NCBI RefSeq assembly: GCF_027409185.1
Contig: NC_084468.1
Span: 98,146,001-98,210,000, forward strand
Length of the DNA: 64,000 bases
Origin: Cynocephalus volans
Taxonomy: Eukaryota > Chordata > Mammalia > Dermoptera > Cynocephalidae
Direction: 5' to 3'
Below, one piece after another: positions 1 through 10,031 of the stretch; positions within the stretch are counted from its first letter, which is position 1; the number at the start of each line of letters is the position of its first letter. Below the pieces are notes generated by a model. It saw only the letters and a program-made list of their open reading frames with translations, had not been told where the DNA came from and did no database searches. The translations under genes were made by a program, and so were the position numbers.

Positions 1-384
1 TTTGTGTTTTTCTTAGATACTCTCTTTTTTTGTAATAAAGTTTACGTGTAATCATTTTTTGGAAGAGACATTTTAATGTCCCATTTCCACAAGTATCCCT
101 ACTCATTCATGCTTCATTATTACAAATTGTAAAGTTGGCCTCATAGCTAAGCTTTAGAGGTTTGACCTCAGGATTAACCAGAATCTTATTATTTTCAGTT
201 TCGTGCTAGCATTATGAAAATTAAGACCTGTTTTTATTAGGTTATTCTAATTGTAGAGCAGTTGTGAATTTGTGCAAGATAGGTATTCAAACCAATATGC
301 TGTCATTAACTTAAATATTTGTTATGTTGCATCTACTATGTATCTGCATGAGTATATGAAAAAGTTACTTCACTTTTATTACAG
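1..384 (+). other. AP1AR: AP1AR intron (partial, window edge)
   Basis: AT-rich sequence upstream of the first recognisable AP1AR exon. It ends in a pyrimidine-rich tract and an AG acceptor at 383-384. No coding exon or repeat was recognised in it. The 5' part of AP1AR lies outside the window. Confidence 0.7.
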
Positions 385-458
385 TTCAGGACCAGAAGAC
401 GACTTTGAGTCCTGTTTGAGAAATATAAAGTCACAGTATGAAGTTTTTCGAAGTAGTA
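385..458 (+). CDS. AP1AR: AP1AR internal coding exon (SGPEDDFESCL...)
   Basis: Internal exon of AP1AR (gadkin, gamma-BAR), a peripheral membrane adaptor. It links AP-1-coated trans-Golgi/endosomal carriers to kinesin-1 and inhibits Arp2/3. The 74-bp exon follows an acceptor AG at 383-384 and ends at a consensus donor GTAAGT (459-464). It starts with the last base of a codon and ends with the first base of an Arg codon. In frame it encodes SGPEDDFESCLRNIKSQY followed by EVFRSS, which I recognise as AP1AR. Splicing to the next exon rebuilds FRSSRLSSDATV without a stop. The open frame continues past the donor only by chance. Confidence 0.93.
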
Positions 459-1248
459 GTAAGTCTCTTAAAATATTCTCTGTACATTTTAAGTTTACTT
501 TATGGAACATTAAACAGATATTTTTGGATATCCTGGCTCTGTTTTTATAGAAGAACTTCCTGCCTTTCAATTTCTATTGCACAGATAGGTCAATTAACTA
601 GTCATTAATTATATGATATCATCTTTCCTTTTTGAAAAGAAGTTAGAGCAAAGAAAAATCTCAAGCTGTTTCTGTAGGTCCATATAGAGAATTCAGCTCT
701 CCTCTTTCCATTTCTATTCTGATTCCACCACTCCCCTTACCAAAAACAAGAAAGGGAAGGTGGGAGGAAATGATACAAAAGTGTACTTATTTTACTTATT
801 ACAAATTGATTTATAAGATTAAAATATTTCTTCAGGTTTCAGAAGTCAAAACTCCTATGCTTCCCAGTAGTGGAAGCATAGTAGTAGTAGTTCCTTTTGA
901 AAGTACAGGCTACTTTTTATTTGGTTTACCTTTTTTGTTTGTTTGATCTTTGTCCCCCTTTGTAATTGACTGTTAGTTAACATTACCTAGAATTTGTCAT
1001 ATTTGAGATGTTTTTAATTTATTTAAATTTGCGTGATTGCTATGCTTACATGGCAAAAAAAGAAAGAGAAAGGAAAAAAAGCTCTTATACTATTCCTAAC
1101 AGAAACTTATCAATGTAATGATTTCAAGAATTCTTTCTTATGAAGTTAAAGGAATAGTAACATTAGGAGAGAGCCATTTGTTGCAAAAGAAAATGGCTGT
1201 TATGGTAAAAGAGTACAGACTTTTAATTGTATTTAATATATATTCTAG
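459..1248 (+). other. AP1AR: AP1AR intron
   Basis: Intron between two recognised AP1AR exons, with a GTAAGT donor and a TATTCTAG acceptor (AG at 1247-1248). It is AT-rich and I recognise no repeat or other gene in it. Confidence 0.85.
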
Positions 1249-1377
1249 GACTCTCATCAGATGCCACAGTTTTAACACCAAATACAGAAAGCAGTTGTGA
1301 TTTAATGACCAAAACTAAATCAACTAGTGGAAATGATGACAGCACATCCTTAGATCTAGAATGGGAAGATGAAGAAG
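1249..1377 (+). CDS. AP1AR: AP1AR internal coding exon (LSSDATVLTPNTE...LEWEDEE)
   Basis: AP1AR exon of 129 bp (43 codons, phase-preserving) between an acceptor AG at 1247-1248 and a donor GTATTT at 1378. It encodes LSSDATVLTPNTESS, a Thr/Ser/Asp-rich linker, and ends in the acidic tryptophan motif LEWEDEE. The last base of the exon is the first base of a Gly codon completed by the next exon. Acidic-Trp clusters of this kind are associated with Arp2/3 binding. That this particular copy does so is inference. Confidence 0.93.
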
Positions 1378-1654
1378 GTATTTTATAATTCTCAATTTTA
1401 CCTTAAAAATTTAATATGTTTTGATTTATACAAATCTACCTTGGTATTTTACTTGATTTAAACTTAAATAAATGCAAAACCTTGAAAAATCATATAAAAA
1501 TTTCTTAGCCTGTTAATTGTATTAGTGATTATCATTTGTTGATGAACAGTTTGGAAAGTTGCCTCATTTTTAATGTTTCTTGAGATTTAGAAAATGTTAA
1601 TTTTGTACTTTAAGGGTTTTGTAAACCAGCCCTATTACTTAATATGAAGGATTA

Positions 1655-1668
1655 CTGCCCCCTTGTGG
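1655..1668 (-). promoter_or_regulatory. CTCF-like motif in AP1AR intron
   Basis: Read on the minus strand, the sequence CCACAAGGGGGCAG matches the CTCF core CCASYAGRKGGCRS except at one position (A for Y). Single motif matches are common by chance, and occupancy cannot be judged from sequence. Confidence 0.35.
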
Positions 1669-1774
1669 GCAATCTAATGGCAAAAATGAATTAACATTTA
1701 ATTCATTATAAATTAATAATTTAATTAGTAGCATTTTTGATAGAACAAAAACTCATATATGAGTTTGAATTTTC

Positions 1775-1960
1775 TTATGTCTTCAGAGCTGTAGTACTTT
1801 AGGTAGATTACTTAATCTCTCTAAACCATGGTTTGTTCATCATAAAAAGGGAATATTAAACTTAATAATTTTTCACTGTTGTATATTTAGGGTCTAAAAA
1901 TGCCTGACACATAATAGACAATCAATAAATATTTGAACAAATTAATGGATGAATGTTGCT
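1775..1960 (+). repeat. MIR SINE fragment
   Basis: Degenerate but ordered match to MIR. It has 'aggtagattacttaatctct', then a degraded cctcag/ctgtaaaatggg block, then 'gcctgacacataatag' and 'tcaataaatatt'. It is an old mammalian-wide repeat inside the AP1AR intron. Confidence 0.6.
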
Positions 1961-2269
1961 AGGATTTAATAATATATATAAAACACCCTGTAAAGGGTGT
2001 GGCATATATCAAGTACTCAAAATTGTATCTGAAATGTTTATTTTTTTAAAAAAGCTATTTCATTGAATAAGGCCCAGGTTTTTATTTTAAGAAATAAGCA
2101 ATCTAAAAATGGAGACTTAATTATAGAATACAGAACTTTAAGAAAAATAGTAAGCATTAAATATTTTATAGAATATTGAGATGGAGAATGGACTTTAGAT
2201 ATCCTCTAGTGAAGCCATTTGTTTTATCAACAAAGAGACAGATACACGGGGAACTTCAATGATTGCTTT

Positions 2270-2301
2270 GTTACATCTTCTCACTTCGTTACATCTTCTC
2301 A
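2270..2301 (+). repeat. Short tandem duplication (18-bp unit)
   Basis: The block GTTACATCTTCTCA at 2270-2283 is repeated at 2288-2301, giving an 18-bp period. It looks like a small local slippage or duplication event inside the AP1AR intron. Confidence 0.7.
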
Positions 2302-3004
2302 GCTGAACACCATTTCCCTGATCCCGTACTTAATGTTATTACATAGTGGTATATACATTACATACTTAATGTATTACAATCATCAGACTTTAAATTTATT
2401 ATGATTTTAGCATCTCATTCAATTTGAACTAAAGCCTTTCAGATCTGTTAATTACTGGTTCTGTCATCCACACTGCCAGATTTGTAGATAATACGACTTT
2501 CTAGGTAATTATTCAAGTTATTCATGGAATTATTAAACTAGACCAGGTAGAGAACGGAGCCCACTAGATAGAAATCTGCTTCTAGGTTGATGTACAATCC
2601 AGCTTTCTTTAGACAGAAATCCACAGAAACAAATCCACCAGATACAAATCCACAAAATAATATTAGTATGCAGCTCATATTTTTATCTTGTCTATAAAAA
2701 TAACTCGCTTTACTGGGTTGAGTCTTTGTGATTTTTCAGGAGTAGCAGACAACTGTGATGCAGATTTAAGGGTTTTTTTGGTACTGTGGGATCTAATTCT
2801 TTAAGGTCAGAAAACGAAATTATTGAACATGTCTACGGATATTGTTATAAATCTCTTTGCCAATCTTGGATTTTAATTCTGTTACCAAAGTTGATTCTAT
2901 ACTTACAAATTCACATTTCTGTCCTCTCTCCTTTCCTTCTGACAATAAAATAACATTGTTTTTTCCTTCTAAGATTTTGACACTTTCACTTTACCAGTTA
3001 CTTT

Positions 3005-3225
3005 CTGTTCAGAATTAGACCTAGAATAATTTCCTGCATGACCTTACTCAAATCATTTATCTGTCTGCCTCAGTTTCCTCAACTGTAGAATGGGAAAAAT
3101 GGCAGTACTATATTTAACTTCATAGAGTTATTGAAGATTAAATCAGTTAACATATGTAAAGTGCGTATAGCATTAACTGCAACCTAGTAAGTGCTGGAAA
3201 AGAATATGTTGTTATCATTATCATT
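3005..3225 (+). repeat. MIR SINE
   Basis: Clear MIR core and 3' part. It includes 'tgcctcagtttcctcaactg', 'tagaatgggaaaaatggcag', 'catagagttattgaagatta' and 'taaagtgcgtatagca', followed by 'tagtaagtgctggaaaa'. Orientation is plus. Confidence 0.8.
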
Positions 3226-3640
3226 AGAGTGATTGTCATTCTCTGGGAAATTATATTATCATCAGGGTAGGAAAGGACCTTAACAGACACGCTGATTTGA
3301 CCATGTGAGATTAATAGCAATTGAAATCCTTCATTCATTCTGTTTTATTTATGGCTCGTTAGAAATTTTATTTTATCAGATGATCAGTTTTGCATCAAAA
3401 ATGCCCTTTGGTGAGTAGTAATATTTATTTTTATCTAAGGCATACTTTAGGATTAGACCCCAACAATTTCCCTTAAGAATTTCTCCATGAAACTGGCTCT
3501 TTAAGTTAATTCACAAATCAATTCTGATAGTTAAATAAAAACTGTATTGTTAAACTGGGAAGTCTTTCCAGTAAGGAAAGTCAACACAGTATGACTTTTT
3601 ATCCTCACTGAGGTCTCTAAAAATTCTGTTCAAATGATAG

Positions 3641-3906
3641 GAATGAATAGAATGCTTCCCATGAGAGAACGTTCCAAAACAGAGGAAGACATTCTCCGAG
3701 CAGCACTTAAGTATAGCAGCAAGAAGTCTACAAGTAATCCTACATCAGCCTCTGATGATTCCAATGGGCTAGAGTGGGAGAATGATTTTGTTAGTGCTGA
3801 AATGGATGATAATGGCAATTCTGAGTATTCTGGATTTGTAAATCCTGTATTAGAACTGTCTGATTCTGGCATAAAGCAATCTGATGCAGACCAACAGACT
3901 AGATAG
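3641..3906 (+). CDS. AP1AR: AP1AR terminal coding exon
   Basis: Last coding exon of AP1AR, starting after acceptor AG (3639-3640) and ending at TAG 3904-3906. It encodes MNRMLPMRERSKTEEDI with its downstream helix, then a Ser/Asn-rich linker, then a second acidic-Trp motif LEWENDF, then AEMDDNGNSEYSGFVNP and a C terminus ending DQQTR. The first two bases complete the Gly codon opened by the previous exon. The three exons here give roughly the last 157 residues. The frame is intact and the gene appears functional. The antisense open frame over this exon is a shadow. Confidence 0.94.
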
Positions 3907-4196
3907 GGTAAAATTGCGTAACCCTGTTTATCAGTTATGACCAAATGTTAAAAACCAACTAGAATGTATAAATTGTTTTGTAAGGGGGAGGTAAGAAACC
4001 ATGTTGTAAATGCGTATTGTATTAGAAAGGAGTAAGAATGATAGGATAGATTTGATTTGCTTCAGAATTAAGTGCAATTTCATCATCTGCCTTCTGCTTT
4101 TCAAGACCAATTTAATAGTTTTATCATGTTACCAGTTACATTTAGTTCTTTTCTTTATAGCATTCCTGTTTACTATTGCAGATTTTCACTTAAAAA

Positions 4197-4202
4197 AATA
4201 AA
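4197..4202 (+). terminator. AP1AR: Proximal polyadenylation signal (AP1AR)
   Basis: AATAAA about 290 bp after the AP1AR stop codon. It is a candidate for a short-UTR transcript. Confidence 0.45.
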
Positions 4203-5493
4203 GCATTTTACTTCAAATGCTTTATTAAGTCTGTTTCATTGTCTATTTGTGAAAATATTAAGGCTTTTTCTTGTTAATTCTCAGCAGATGTGAAAGGAGC
4301 ATAAAGAGATTGTCAGATTCAGATTTACAGTAGTGTTCCCTTTTGCAGCATTATTTACTTCTATGAGTTCTTTGAATTTTATTATCTAATAGTAAGCACA
4401 ATTAATTTGAGTAGGTGATTCAGAAATCAAGTATCAATTTCTCTCTATACTTATTATATATCCTAAGATGATAATGTTGATTCAGTCTGAACAAAGGATA
4501 ATATAATAAAAATAAGCTTTCAGAGTTTAGACATTTCAAGTTGATGATAATCAAAAATAATATTTAAGAAAATATATATATATTTAGGCTTTTCACTTTA
4601 TTTTACATGCCACTATATTGACTTTAACTTAATTGACATTAAGTTTTTAGGTGTCATTATTTTTTTAAATTCTATATTTCCAAGGAATGAGCTTAGAAAA
4701 AATTTATAAAGAATATGTTCTCTGCATGATTTAAGAAAGGAAAGCCTAAAAAAGTAATACGGGTATTTCAAAGTGGATAAAAATCCTTTCTGGTGTGAAA
4801 GGCTCCATTAATTTTATTGAACTTTCCTTTGCCTTGTAGTACAAGGTGCTTTAATAGGATGGAACTAAGTATTTCAATATGTATAACTGCATTTTATGAT
4901 AGACAATTAATTCTCCTTTTTCCTGAAGTTTACGTATCAATATAAAAGGCCAGAGATATAAAACACTCTCTAATTGCTTTCCTTGATTTTGCTGAGGATC
5001 AAATATGATTTTAGTAAGCAAACTATTTTTGTTTTTTCCTTGGTGTTTTTTCTTTTCTTTTTTTTTGCAACTATAATAGTGCATGTTCTCAAAAATATAG
5101 GAAGGTCCAGATATAAATAGTAACTTAAAGTTCTTACCGTACTTAAAAAAAAATCATGTGGCCCTTTCAATATTTGAACTGCTAGGCAATGACATCTGTA
5201 GTTTTATCTCCTTTTTTATTTCATAGAAATAAATATGACACTTTAAATATGTGAATATAATACATTAGGTAATGCTATTATTTATGTTTGTCTTTACATG
5301 ATTTAATTTGTAGCTATGTCATTGAAAATAATTTAAAGGTAATCTATATTCACATTGCCTGTGTTAATGCTTTGTAAAGTTTGTATACATCAGATGTATA
5401 TTTTTGGTTTGGCATAAGCTACTATTGTAATTTTTGTTGGCTTTTTGTTCATAGAGAATTTTTTGAAGGAATGGTAACTTCTCAAGGATTGTG

Positions 5494-5499
5494 AATAAA
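5494..5499 (+). terminator. AP1AR: Distal polyadenylation signal (AP1AR)
   Basis: AATAAA in GTGAATAAACACA, followed by a T-rich stretch. It is the last canonical plus-strand signal before the intergenic L2 element and so the likelier gene end. Confidence 0.5.
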
Positions 5500-5500
5500 C

Positions 5501-5727
5501 ACATTTTTACATTTAAAGGTAAAAAATTATTTGATTATTACTGGTTTTACTCCATAGACATGCAAGTATTCTAACTTCTGAATTATAATTATTTTATTAA
5601 ACCTTATACGAAGACAAAAAGGAGTGAATTAGGAAAGCAAGATGGAACTAAACTTAAAAATGTGTTTTAACTGCTAGGAAAAATAATATTAAGTTTTCGC
5701 TTTACTTATTAAAAAAACACTAGAAAT
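5501..5727. other. Intergenic, no recognised feature
   Basis: AT-rich spacer between the AP1AR 3' end and an L2 fragment. Nothing was recognised in it. Confidence 0.5.
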
Positions 5728-6445
5728 AACTTATTTATTCAGCAAATATTGGAGACTCTACTGTGTCTGGTAGGGTGTTAGGGACATAGCAGAAAAAGAC
5801 ATACAAGGTCCCTGCTCTTTTGCTTACCATTCTGGTGAGAGACACAATAATAAGTAAACATATGAGTAAGAAAATCACAGATCACAGGAAATATACAAGA
5901 CGATAGGACAGAGGGTATCTGGGGCCAGTTGACCACTTTTGATAGGTCAGGAAAATCCTCTGTGAGGAGATATTTGAACTAAGACTTAATTATTGAGCAG
6001 GAACCAATTAGGTAAAAAAAAGCCTGGTGACGCATGTTATAAGGAAAGGGAATGGCAAGTACAGAGTTCCTGGGGTGGGAAATAGTCCACCATGCTCTGC
6101 AAATAAAAAGACCACTGGGACTGAAGCATCATGAGTGAGGGGGAAGAGTGGTATGAGATGATATTGTAGGGGTAGTTAGGAGCCATCTCATGCAAGCCCT
6201 TACACCATGGTTAAGAATGAATTTTGTTTGATGTGTACAAGGAAGCCACCGACATTTTTTGTAAGCCAGGATGTACAGTTTCAAAAGACTACTGTAATTG
6301 CTATATAGAGAATGGGTTGTAAGAGGGCAAGAGTAGATGAACACTACCCTCAAGGGGACATGGTGTTGCTTGAGTTTATAATGGCTATAGAAATGCAGAG
6401 CACATTTATTTTAGAGGTAGAATCAACACTGGCAGGGATTAATGC
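5728..6445 (-). repeat. L2 LINE fragment, minus orientation
   Basis: Reverse complement of an L2 3' region. It begins with the inverted L2 tail ('ttattcagcaaatattggag', 'ggtccctgctcttttgctta'), continues through the 'ggtcaggaaaatcctctgtg' block and 'agactactgtaattgctata', and ends in 'ggtagaatcaacactggcag'. It is old and heavily diverged, with no coding capacity. Confidence 0.65.
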
Positions 6446-7447
6446 ACCCCTCTACTTAAAGAGCCCAAGAAAAATCAATTTCCTGTGACAAATGATTCCT
6501 TAAGATGTGTACTGAAAGTTTCACAACTTAGCTGTAGTACCTTGTATCAAACATCAGTATTTTTGTTTGCCCCCACTCCACCACATTGTGGCCATTTTTT
6601 GAGAAAATGCTTTTTCTGTCCACATGCAGCCATTATATAATGAGACCACCTTACCTGAGAATTGATTGGTATAGAGGTGGACAACTGACCCAAGCCGACC
6701 CTTCCCTGGAACTGGAATTGGGAGTGATCAATAATATGTAAAACTTGGGAGCTAAGTTGGTAGCCATGCGCCACCATGTGGAGTGAGGAACAAATGGAGA
6801 ATGGAGCCAATACGCATTGAAGGGCAGAGCTAGAGGCATTTGACTCCTGCCTGAGTCTGCTGCATTCCATCCTTGGGTTCTGTGAGATACTCCAGCTTCC
6901 CTCTAACAACGTAGGTGGCTCTGGTAGAGATTCTATACTTTGTAATCAAAACAATCCTAATACTAACCTATTGCTTCTTTGTTACCTATCAGAGTCAGGC
7001 CATGGAAAGTGTTCTTTGGAGAACAAAGATAAGTTAGTATTTAGCAACCCGCTCTCTCTTTTGCCAATCTTTTAAGAAAAGAAAAAGAAAAAATTAAAGT
7101 TAATATTTCTCAGGTTGAACAAAACTGTTTCCAGGATATACATTAGGAGAAATCATTAACTATTTTGTATGAACATGAGTTTTTTCTGGCCCTAAATATC
7201 ACCTAACACATTGTTTGGGTTTCTTAACAATGATACATGAATTCCTTGATACTAAAACTTTGTAGGCCCCACCCACAACCAGACAAGCAATAGAGCATGC
7301 CCAGGGTCCTGAGCCTGAGGAGTGGGCTCCTGCCCCTGCCTGCAAGAACTTCTTAGAATGTATTTATTAGCCACATGTGTTTCTTTCGTGTGTGTGACTT
7401 GTCTGCTCATGTCCTTCAAATTTTTGTTAAGACTTTTCAAATTCATT
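6446..7447. other. Intergenic between AP1AR and TIFA, unassigned
   Basis: About 1 kb without a recognised gene or repeat. Open frames of 60-120 codons on the minus strand (6547-6909) show no recognisable domain and look like chance frames. Confidence 0.45.
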
Positions 7448-7460
7448 TTTAAGAGTTCTT

Positions 7461-7607
7461 TTTTTTTTTTTTTTTCTTTTGTTGTTTTCGTGACGGGCAC
7501 TCAGCCAGTGAGTGCACCGGTCATTCCTATATAGGATCCGAACCCGCGGCGGGAGCGTCGCCGCGCTCCCAGCGCCGCACTCTACCCAGTGTGCCACGGC
7601 CCGGCCC
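7461..7607 (-). mobile_element. tRNA-derived SINE (CYN-like), minus orientation
   Basis: SINE inserted in minus orientation, with its A-tail appearing as a poly-T run at 7461-7475. Read on the minus strand it opens GGGCCGGGCCGTGGC, has a tRNA-like A-box region (GGGTAGAGTGCGG), then GGGTTCGGATCC as a B box, then a 'ctatataggaatgaccggtg' middle. A 13-bp target duplication (TTTAAGAGTTCTT) flanks it at 7448-7460 and 7608-7620. It is GC-rich against AT-rich flanks and therefore fairly young. The long dimer-like structure matches the element at 56696. Confidence 0.85.
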
Positions 7608-7620
7608 TTTAAGAGTTCTT

Positions 7621-8059
7621 TATGCATTAAGGATATTAATCTTTGTGTGTTAAATCTGTTCCTTATCAATTGACTTTAAATTCTGTTTGTGATGTTTTCC
7701 TTCATTTGTATGTTAAGAAAACAATTTTCTATCTAAACATTAAATGAAAATTAAAAAACTAATTTATTAATTCATCCATCGACCTCAAAAAAAAGGAACA
7801 AAAGTGAAAAAGTCTTCCAAAATAGTCAAAATATGACAGTATGTGCATATTAAAATATATAATACTTTACTCATAGAAAGCCTTTACCATGAGACTACTG
7901 TATTTACACTGTAAACAATTCTAACAAGCTGAGTGATCTAGTTTGTAAATCCACATCAAACAGGAAGCTGTAATCCTAGAAAAAGATAGTATAGTAAAGG
8001 CAATTGATTGACAGTAGCAAGAAGTGATAGTAAACCACCTTAGGTCAAGGAGACTATAT
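7621..8059. other. Intergenic, no recognised feature
   Basis: AT-rich intergenic sequence between a SINE and an LTR. No gene or repeat was recognised. Confidence 0.45.
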
Positions 8060-8578
8060 TGTTTTCTATTTGCTGCTGTAATAAATAACTGCAATTTAGT
8101 GGCTCATAACTACACAAATTTATCATCTTAAAAGTTCTGTAGGTTAGAAGTCAAACACGGGTCTCACTGGACTAAAATCAAGTGTACTCAGGACTTCCTT
8201 CCTTTCTGGAGGTTTCTTTGCCTTTCCCAACTTCTGGTTGTCCAATGCATGTTTTTCAACTTTAAGAGGCTGCCTGCATTTCTTGGCTCATGGTCTCCTT
8301 CCTCCATCTTTGAAGGCAGCAACAACAGGTCAAGTCCTTGTCACATTTCATCACTCTGACATCTTGTTCTGCCTCTCTTCCACTTTTAAGGACCTATGAT
8401 TAATTGGGCCCACCCAAGTAATCCAAAAATCATCTAATTTAAGGTCAACCAATTAGCAACCTTAATTCCATCTGCAGCCTTAATTTCTCTTTGCCATGTA
8501 ACAACATATTCACAGGTTCTGGAGATAGCACCTGGACATCTGGACATGTTTGGGTGGGCCGTTAATCTGCCTACCACA
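8060..8578 (-). mobile_element. MaLR (MLT1-like) solo LTR, minus orientation
   Basis: On the plus strand it starts TGTTTTCTATTTGCTGCTG and ends CTGCCTACCACA, the inverse of a TG...CA LTR. Internal blocks such as 'aggacctatgattaattggg', 'cacccaagtaatccaaaaat' and 'ccttaattccatctgcagcc' match an abundant old MaLR-type LTR family. The subfamily name is uncertain. No internal retroviral region is attached. Confidence 0.6.
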
Positions 8579-8720
8579 GGGAGTAAGCAGGAAAACTTGA
8601 TATAGGAACTTAAATAGTCATTCCAGCCATTTTATATAGGGACAAATATTTCAATCTGCCTGAACAGTCCCAAGGCTGGGGAGTGGAGGTAAAGGTGCTG
8701 GATGTCACATTCTATAGTCT
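8579..8720. other. Spacer between LTR and TIFA-like fragment
   Basis: Short unassigned stretch. It shows no similarity by eye to the rest of the TIFA coding exon. Confidence 0.4.
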
Positions 8721-8865
8721 AGGTCCATTTTATTTAGGTAGCCCAGCTCCCTACTGTCCACAGTCAGTCTGGTCTTCTTACTCATATTTTTTACTTCAAA
8801 AGAGATTCCCTGAGCTGCTAAACTTTTTAAGCAGCTGCAGAAAAAACTGAACTCAGGAAACCTGT
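8721..8865 (-). pseudogene. TIFA pseudo-exon fragment (FHA-domain core)
   Basis: A 145-bp copy of TIFA codons 63-111, the middle of the FHA domain from QVSR to LNKMDL. It aligns to 10255-10398 with about 13 differences, roughly 90% identity by eye, including one single-base length change that breaks the reading frame. It has the same orientation as TIFA and lies 1.2 kb beyond the TIFA stop. Homology stops sharply on both sides: 'aggtccatttta' starts it at 8721 and 'aaacctgt' ends it at 8865. It has no start codon and cannot encode an FHA protein. On the minus strand it is immediately preceded by a pyrimidine-rich AG that resembles a splice acceptor, and it retains the AATAAA found in TIFA codons 107-109. 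Confidence 0.85.
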
Positions 8866-9307
8866 CAAGAAAAAGTTTAATAGGGTTTACATTCTCTTGG
8901 TAAGAGCCTGGACAGTTTATAAAAAAAAATATTGTAGAAAGGTTGTTAAAGAAATATGATTACCTTCCTCCCCCCCCCCCCCCCCAAATGGACCTCTTAT
9001 TGCAGGAAGAGTTTCATTTACCTAGAAAATTATAGAGAGAGCCTCACTTCCTGGTAACACTAGAATTTAACTTAACTGAATGGTTACCATTCTTATTTAT
9101 TTATTTAACATTCACTACCTACCTAGTTAAAATGAGTTGAATAAGGATCTTTTAAATAAAGACATTTTTAAGCTAAAATTTTAGAAAGATTTAAGCATTT
9201 ATTATAAATGCTCACATATATTTACTGATATAGAGTAGCCTAAGAACAGTTCTTTCCCGTCCTTGGGAAGAGTTTCAAAGAAAATGGTTGGGGAATTAAA
9301 CCTTGAC
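8866..9307. other. TIFA downstream region with C16 tract
   Basis: Sequence between the TIFA-like fragment and a candidate distal TIFA poly(A) signal. It contains a run of about 16 C at 8971-8986 and a short TTTA-rich stretch near 9095. No gene was recognised. Confidence 0.4.
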
Positions 9308-9313
9308 TTTATT
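9308..9313 (-). terminator. TIFA: Candidate distal poly(A) signal of TIFA
   Basis: TTTATT on the plus strand is AATAAA on the minus strand, about 720 bp past the TIFA stop. Use is not proven. Confidence 0.3.
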
Positions 9314-10031
9314 GTGTTCATGGATACTGTTAAAAATTTGAATTCATGAAACTTAAAAATTGTATATAGTATTTAAAACTCAAACTTCAAATTTGGTAAT
9401 AATTTTAAACTTAACATAGTAGTTCTTTTAAATGTTTAAATGCTGGTTTTAGATGCTGAATATAGACAAGGAGAACTGTCATCTTAGGAATAAACACTAT
9501 GATTTTATAGCAAGTAAAGGTTATTATTTCTCAAGTCCATGTTAAAACCACAGTGATGCACAAACACAACTCTAGAATGCATTCCAGTAATCTGGTACTA
9601 CAAGTACTAGCAGGCCACAATTGCCAGTAACATTTTGCCTTGAACCTTGACCTTAAAAACAAATGGCTGCTTTGAAACGATGTGACCAAACCAAGAGATG
9701 GTTCCTTAGGAAAACAAAACATAGGATGAAAATCAAGCAGAAAAATAATAAGGTTATTTTGAGAACATTATTTCATCACAAAGGATATCTTTTATACATT
9801 AACACTCACAGAAGTACACTTAAAATAATTCTAAATAGACCCAGGAATACAATAGGTGACTAAGTTGATGACTAACATAATTTACAGACTTCAAAATGAT
9901 ACCAAATCCCAAATCTGACAGCATAGCAGATGACTGTAATATACTACACTAATAAACCCTTAATAAGTAGTGTTTATTAAATGTTTCCAAAGCTCTTCAT
10001 CCTTCATGTTTCTCCTCTTAGACCTCTGTGT
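9314..10031 (-). other. TIFA: Probable TIFA 3' UTR
   Basis: Repeat-free AT-rich sequence directly downstream of the TIFA stop on the minus strand, read as 3' UTR by position. Short open frames here (9531-9722 minus, 9663-9863 plus) match no family I know. Confidence 0.4.
9973..9978 (-). terminator. TIFA: Candidate proximal poly(A) signal of TIFA
   Basis: AATAAA on the minus strand only about 55 bp after the TIFA stop codon. It would give a very short 3' UTR. The known mammalian TIFA mRNA has a longer UTR, so this may be a minor site. Confidence 0.3.

Larger units (their letters stand above)
1378..3640 (+). other. AP1AR: AP1AR intron with two MIR elements
   Basis: Last intron of AP1AR, from donor GTATTT at 1378 to acceptor GATAG (AG at 3639-3640). 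It holds MIR fragments (about 1775-1960 and 3005-3225), a CTCF-like motif (1655-1668) and a short tandem duplication (2270-2301). The remainder is unremarkable AT-rich sequence. Confidence 0.85.
3907..5500 (+). other. AP1AR: AP1AR 3' untranslated region
   Basis: Long AT-rich 3' UTR following the AP1AR stop codon, with no interspersed repeat recognised. Two AATAAA hexamers bound it: a proximal one at 4197-4202 and a distal one at 5494-5499. Which is used is not shown by the sequence; use of the distal site would give a UTR of about 1.6 kb. Confidence 0.6.
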
